Of a stretch of 64,000 nt of DNA, positions 59,930 to 64,000 are shown one piece after another. The stretch's first letter is position 1, and each line of letters opens with the position of its first letter. The stretch is taken from assembly GCA_020636435.1 (NCBI GenBank), contig JACJXX010000002.1, forward strand, positions 682,001-746,000, given 5' to 3'. Below the pieces are notes generated by a model, which was not told the DNA's origin, did not search any database, and was given only the letters and a program-made list of their open reading frames with translations. Made by a program: the position numbers and the translations under genes. The stretch is from Lewinellaceae bacterium (GTDB lineage Bacteria > Bacteroidota > Bacteroidia > Chitinophagales > Saprospiraceae).

Positions 59930-62347
59930 ATGAAAAAGCGGCTTCTACCTCTTTTCTTTTGCGTTTTAGCAATCACCCTACCAGCTCAACCGGGCCTCCA
60001 CTACTCCCGGGCAAAAGTCAGCCTGGCCAATAACGAGCTGTCGGAAGTGGCGGCCCTGGGCCTGGAAACCGACCATGGGCAGGTCGCCCGGGGGCGCTTC
60101 CTGATCAACGATTTTTCCGAAGATGAACTGAGGCTGCTGGACCAGCACGGCATACCCTACGAGGTACTCATCCCCGACGTGCAGGCCTGGTACCGGGAAC
60201 AGCGGCAGGAACAAGAACAACCAGTGAATTTCCGCGGCAATGGCTGCGACGGGCCCGCCGGGCCGTTGTACGACTACCCTACGCCCGCCAATTACGAATA
60301 CGGCTCCATGGGCGGTTATTATACCTACGAAGAGATGCTGGCAACGCTGGACAAGATGGCGGCCCTTTACCCGGGCCTGATCAGCGCCCGCCAGCCCATC
60401 GGAGATTTCCTGACCCACGAAGGGCGCCCCATCTACTGGCTGCGGGTGTCGGACACTCCCAACCAGGACGGAAACGAGCCGGAAGTGCTCTACACCGCCC
60501 TGCACCACGCCCGCGAACCCAACAGCCTCTCCCAGATGATCTTCTATCTCTGGCACCTGCTGGAGAATTACGAGGCAGACCCGGAGGTGAAGTACCTGGT
60601 CGACCATACCGAGATGTACTTCATCCCCTGCATCAACCCGGACGGGTATGTTTACAACCAAACCACCAATCCGCTCGGTGGCGGGATGTGGCGCAAAAAC
60701 CGCTGGGCCGATGAAGACGGAACAACTTATGGCGTCGACCTCAACCGCAATTACAGTTTCGAATGGGGCGCCGACGATATTGGTTCCAACCCCAACCCGG
60801 AGGGCGCCACCTTCCGCGGCACGGGCCCTTTTTCCGAACCGGAAACGCAAGCGGTAAAATTTTTCTGCGAGCAACACCAGTTTGACATTTCCCTCAATTA
60901 CCACACCTACGGCAACCTGCTTATTCACCCCTGGGGGTACAACGATCAGCCCACCGAAGAAGATAATATCTTTAAGGGATTTGGCCGGCTGATGATCCGG
61001 GAAAACAACTTCACGCTCGGCACCGGCTCGGAAACGGTTGGTTACGTGACCAATGGAGGCAGCGACGACTGGATGTACGGGGAGAATGAAACCAAGCCGG
61101 CCATTTACTCCTATACGCCCGAAGTGGGCCTCGGTTCGGTAGGCTTCTGGCCTTCCCAGAGCATGATCGACGAGCTCAACAAATCCAGCCTGCTGCAAAA
61201 CCTGACCGCTGCCCACCTGCTGCTCAACTACCTGGAAGCAGAAGACAACAGCGAAGAAATCCTCACTACCGCCGAGGGCGCCATCGAACTGGCCATAAAA
61301 AAATATGGCCTGAGGGAAGGGCCGGCCACCATTTCCGTCAGCGCCGCCAGCCCTAATGTTGCGGTCACCTCAACTCCACAGGTCTACACCCTCGGGCTGC
61401 TGGAGGAGAGCAGTTACGCCTTCGAATACACCATCCTGGACGGCACGGCGGGAGACGAAGCAGTGCTCTTCGCGGTCCACATCGACAATGGCTTGTTTAC
61501 CCGTACCGACACCCTTCGGAAAACCTATTTGCGGGGAATGCAGGAAACCATCTTTTCCGACGGCCTTTCGACCGATGAAAACTGGACGGCCAACTTTCTC
61601 TGGGGCCTGACCGGAGAGCATTTCGTCTCGGCCCCTACCAGCTTCACGGACAGCCCGAACGGCAATTACCCGGATGGATACGAGGCGCACATCACGCTGC
61701 AAAACCCGATCAACCTGCTCGACGGCCAACGGGCCTTTCTCCGCTTCTGGGCCCGCTGGGAGATCGAATCCAACTGGGATTACGCCCAGGTGCTGATCTC
61801 CACAGACGGGGTGGATTTTACGCCGCTCTGCGGCAAATACACCAAAGCCGGTAATGGCGACTTCCAGCCATTCGGCGAGCCCATTTACGACGGCAGCCAG
61901 AGCGAATGGGTTAGGGAAGAGATCGATATTTCCGATTACCTCGGCAACGAAGAAGTTTACATCCAATTCCTCATCCGCTCCGACGGCTACGTCAACCAGG
62001 ATGGTTTCTACTTCGACGACCCGGAAGTGGCCATTCTTGCAGAGGAAATCACCGGTACGGCCGGGGCGGAGGCCCCATCCCTTTTTTATCTGCAGGTTTC
62101 CCCCACTCCTTTCAGCGAACAACTCCGGGCAGACTTCGCTTTGCCGGAAGGCAAAGCCCGCGTACAGGCCCGCCTGCTCAACCTCTATGGCTTGCCGATG
62201 GCCGAGCGGGCGCTGCGGGAGGTGGCGGCCAACCAGCGCCATCGTTTTACTTTTGACGGGGAAGGGCTGCCGAATGGGATTTACCTGCTGCAGCTGTTGG
62301 CAGATGGGGAGTTGCTGGGGGTAAGGAAGGCGGTGAAGGCGAACTAA
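59930..62347 (+). CDS. Secreted M14 zinc carboxypeptidase with T9SS-type C-terminus
   Basis: 805 residues from M-K-K-R-L-L-P (59930); the frame opens at 59915. Signal peptide to P-A-Q. After a propeptide, the M14 domain (about 125-430) shows H-H-A-R-E-P-N (zinc His and Glu), N-P-D-G-Y-V-Y, D-L-N-R-N-Y-S-F, S-L-N-Y-H-T-Y (third zinc ligand) and Y-T-P-E-V-G (catalytic Glu). A MAM-like jelly roll with I-D-I-S-D-Y-L-G-N-E-E-V-Y follows. The C-terminal about 80 residues resemble a sorting domain (V-S-P-T-P-F-S-E...G-I-Y-L-L-Q), with N-P replaced by T-P. It degrades extracellular peptides from the C-terminus. Confidence 0.92.
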   Translation: MKKRLLPLFFCVLAITLPAQPGLHYSRAKVSLANNELSEVAALGLETDHGQVARGRFLINDFSEDELRLLDQHGIPYEVLIPDVQAWYREQRQEQEQPVNFRGNGCDGPAGPLYDYPTPANYEYGSMGGYYTYEEMLATLDKMAALYPGLISARQPIGDFLTHEGRPIYWLRVSDTPNQDGNEPEVLYTALHHAREPNSLSQMIFYLWHLLENYEADPEVKYLVDHTEMYFIPCINPDGYVYNQTTNPLGGGMWRKNRWADEDGTTYGVDLNRNYSFEWGADDIGSNPNPEGATFRGTGPFSEPETQAVKFFCEQHQFDISLNYHTYGNLLIHPWGYNDQPTEEDNIFKGFGRLMIRENNFTLGTGSETVGYVTNGGSDDWMYGENETKPAIYSYTPEVGLGSVGFWPSQSMIDELNKSSLLQNLTAAHLLLNYLEAEDNSEEILTTAEGAIELAIKKYGLREGPATISVSAASPNVAVTSTPQVYTLGLLEESSYAFEYTILDGTAGDEAVLFAVHIDNGLFTRTDTLRKTYLRGMQETIFSDGLSTDENWTANFLWGLTGEHFVSAPTSFTDSPNGNYPDGYEAHITLQNPINLLDGQRAFLRFWARWEIESNWDYAQVLISTDGVDFTPLCGKYTKAGNGDFQPFGEPIYDGSQSEWVREEIDISDYLGNEEVYIQFLIRSDGYVNQDGFYFDDPEVAILAEEITGTAGAEAPSLFYLQVSPTPFSEQLRADFALPEGKARVQARLLNLYGLPMAERALREVAANQRHRFTFDGEGLPNGIYLLQLLADGELLGVRKAVKAN

Positions 62348-62478
62348 CTGTTCAAAGTTCTGTGTTTAAGGTTCGAAGTTGCGCCGGAAACCAAGGTTAC
62401 ATTGAGCTTCGGACACAGAACATTGAACACTCCCTCGAACTTCCGCCTTCGAACTTGTTTCGTCCAACGTTCAATAAC
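62347..62478. repeat. Imperfect inverted repeat between convergent genes
   Basis: CTGTTCAAAGTTCTGTG (62348) partly pairs with ACGTTCAATAAC (62468) and GTTCGAAG with CTTCGAAC. The ends recall families F and K but the target duplication is unclear. Confidence 0.4.
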
Positions 62479-62479
62479 T

Positions 62480-63151
62480 TTATTTTTTCATTTTCTTCAC
62501 CTTCGCCTTCGCCTGTTCCACCAACTTCTGCTGATCCATTATTTGTTTCTGCATGGCTCCGACAGACTGGTCCATCTCAGCCGCTTTCTGGCGGGCAGCC
62601 TCCAGTTCCTTCATCAGTTTTTCCACCTCGTTTGCGGCGTCCTGCTGGCCCTTTTCCAGCCCCTTCAGCTCTTTTTCCAGGTCCTTCAGGGCAGCCTCTT
62701 CGGTCTCCAGCATCTCTTTGGCAAAGGCAGCTTTCACCACCTGCTCAAATCCAGCCATCCATTCCGTCGCGCCGGGTATGCGGTCCGGGTGGCGGTTGGA
62801 GGACAGGAATGCGCCGCCCAGGTCGAACCAGATGGTCAGCACCGCCCCTTTGCCCGCCTTGCTGGCTACCTTGGAGTAGATATCAATGGTGTTGCTGCTG
62901 ATCTTGTCGATCTGCGCATTATCGGCAAAGTACTCGTTGGTTTTTTTGTCCAGCTTCGGTTTTTTGGCTTTGAAGCCTTTTTGGTAATCCACCCAGAGAT
63001 CAGCGATGGTTGCGGCGTCGCCGATGTTGAAATCGATGGTGAAACTGTTGTTCTCGCCACGGCTCATCAGTTGGCTGGCCTCCGGGTAGGACTGGGCGTG
63101 GAGGGCGAATGAGCTGGTGAACAGGATAGAAAAGAGAAAGAGCTTTTTCAT
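62480..63151 (-). CDS. Secreted coiled-coil protein, unknown
   Basis: 223 residues. Signal peptide M-K-K-L-F-L-F with cleavage after A-L-H-A-Q. A globular part (about 25-140) with T-I-D-F-N-I-G-D-A-A-T-I-A-D-L-W-V-D-Y is followed by a highly charged coiled coil (about 140-223; E-K-E-L-K-G-L-E-K-G-Q). No family recognised. Likely periplasmic. Convergent with the carboxypeptidase. Confidence 0.78.
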   Translation of the reverse strand: MKKLFLFSILFTSSFALHAQSYPEASQLMSRGENNSFTIDFNIGDAATIADLWVDYQKGFKAKKPKLDKKTNEYFADNAQIDKISSNTIDIYSKVASKAGKGAVLTIWFDLGGAFLSSNRHPDRIPGATEWMAGFEQVVKAAFAKEMLETEEAALKDLEKELKGLEKGQQDAANEVEKLMKELEAARQKAAEMDQSVGAMQKQIMDQQKLVEQAKAKVKKMKK

Positions 63152-63204
63152 AGTATCGGATTTTTTGATTCACAGGTTTTGACGGAGATAGAACGGGAAG
63201 TCAC

Positions 63205-63262
63205 TAAGGGAGGTTCATTGGTTGATTGGTTCACTTGTTCATTAGTTGATTGGTTTACTGGT
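63205..63262 (+). repeat. Octamer tandem array (GGTTCATT / GGTTGATT)
   Basis: Seven imperfect 8-bp units in the 63152-63399 spacer, which has no gene. Confidence 0.7.
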
Positions 63263-63399
63263 TTTTGCCCGGAAGAGCCCGTACGGGCCAAGACGGACAT
63301 GGGATAGTTGGGTGCACGGAATTTTCTAATTCAAAACAACCAGGATTTGACTTCTATTGAAAATTATGGTATCCTTATGCCCTCAACCACAACTTCAAA

Positions 63400-64000
63400 A
63401 TGGCAACAAAAAAAGACATAGATTACTCTTACAGCACAATGGACAAAATATGGCGCCTGAGCATCGGGGAAATGTCCAGTTTTACAGGCGCCAAATACGA
63501 TGGTGATTTTTCACTTACGCTGGAAGAGGCACAGGAAAGAAAACACCAGTTTATTGTGGAGCAGCTCAACATCAAAGAGGGGAGCAAAGTGCTGGATATG
63601 GGTTGTGGATGGGGCCCTTTCCTGGATTATCTCCGAAAAATCAAGGCACAAGGCATTGGCCTCACCCTTTCGGAGGGGCAGCATGCCGCCTGTAAAAGAA
63701 ACGGCCTGGAGACTGCCATCAAAGACTGCCTTACTGTAACCCCGGAAGATTTTGGGACATTCGACGCGGTGGTTTCCATTGGTGCATTCGAGCATTTCTG
63801 CTCTATGGATGATTACCGGGCTGGACGGCAAGATGCGGTCTATCAGGATTTTTTCAAAACGGTAAGCGACCTGCTGCCGGTGGGTGGCCGGTGTTTCATT
63901 CAGACCATGGTTTTTGGCGAGGGCATGATCGATATTGACCGCATTGACATCAACGCAAGTAAGGACTCAAATGAGTATCTGATGGCACTGATCTGCAATG
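63400..64000 (+). CDS. SAM-dependent methyltransferase, cyclopropane-fatty-acid-synthase-like, cut by window end
   Basis: 200 codons are visible from M-A-T-K-K-D; the gene runs off the end. The class I methyltransferase core shows V-L-D-M-G-C-G-W-G-P-F (SAM loop, about 66-76), G-I-G-L-T-L-S-E-G-Q (second strand acidic end) and V-V-S-I-G-A-F-E-H-F (about 125-134), the last being the CFA synthase family signature. It would add a methylene from SAM to unsaturated acyl chains or methylate a related lipid. The substrate-defining C-terminal part is outside. Confidence 0.85.
   Translation, partial: MATKKDIDYSYSTMDKIWRLSIGEMSSFTGAKYDGDFSLTLEEAQERKHQFIVEQLNIKEGSKVLDMGCGWGPFLDYLRKIKAQGIGLTLSEGQHAACKRNGLETAIKDCLTVTPEDFGTFDAVVSIGAFEHFCSMDDYRAGRQDAVYQDFFKTVSDLLPVGGRCFIQTMVFGEGMIDIDRIDINASKDSNEYLMALICN

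Noticed and set aside
1..64000. tRNA, rRNA, riboswitches
   Set aside because: No T-loop/anticodon patterns, rRNA segments or known riboswitch cores were recognised by eye; a covariance-model search would be needed to exclude small RNAs.
1..64000. Transposase or integrase genes for the many inverted-repeat elements
   Set aside because: No protein in the window has a DDE, HUH or tyrosine/serine recombinase signature, so none was called.

Overview
The window is chromosomal DNA of a Bacteroidota bacterium, most likely in or near the Saprospiraceae/Lewinella-type lineages. Evidence: several exported proteins end in type IX secretion (T9SS) type A sorting domains (PAD-type deiminase, a repeat protein, an M14 carboxypeptidase), -7 promoter boxes fit TAnnTTTG, Shine-Dalgarno sequences are generally absent, and the tripartite efflux, GCS2-CBS and NtrY-like kinase genes are typical of the phylum. 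No rRNA, tRNA or CRISPR array was seen.

Layout. 0-18 kb: mostly housekeeping and secreted proteins (DapA-like fragment, sensor kinase, deiminase, OmpA lipoprotein, T9SS cargo, GCS2-CBS enzyme) separated by repeat-rich spacers. 18.7-38.8 kb: a defence island with three HEPN-like proteins, an MmeI-like type IIG restriction-modification enzyme with a base-composition mosaic in its specificity domain, a convergent subtilase/AAA+ pair resembling IetAS, a NACHT NTPase with pentapeptide repeats, and two STAND-type NTPases ending in FGE/C-type-lectin domains. Next to the last two lies a short AAC-rich segment homologous only to their C-terminal ends; it looks like a diversity-generating retroelement (DGR) template repeat, but no reverse transcriptase is in view. 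38.8-43 kb: stacked palindromic elements around a ParDE-like pair and a hipB with a truncated hipA. 43-57 kb: SPOR protein, CDGSH protein, pirin, a MarR-headed efflux cluster (MFP, RND pump, later TolC), a deoxyribonucleotidase, a 1.5 kb GTACAC tandem array, GtrA, XisH/XisI. 57-64 kb: LolC/E-like permease, a 1.26 kb composite repeat element, an M14 carboxypeptidase, a coiled-coil secreted protein and the start of a methyltransferase.

Two kinds of non-coding structure dominate. First, many 100-215 bp inverted-repeat elements without coding capacity, most with clear target-site duplications (TWA, 8 bp or 9-10 bp) and several nested in each other, which is direct evidence of past mobility. No transposase is present. 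Second, tandem arrays of 8-bp units at about ten intergenic sites, each with its own octamer. Three toxin-antitoxin loci keep an intact antitoxin while the toxin is truncated or possibly frameshifted.
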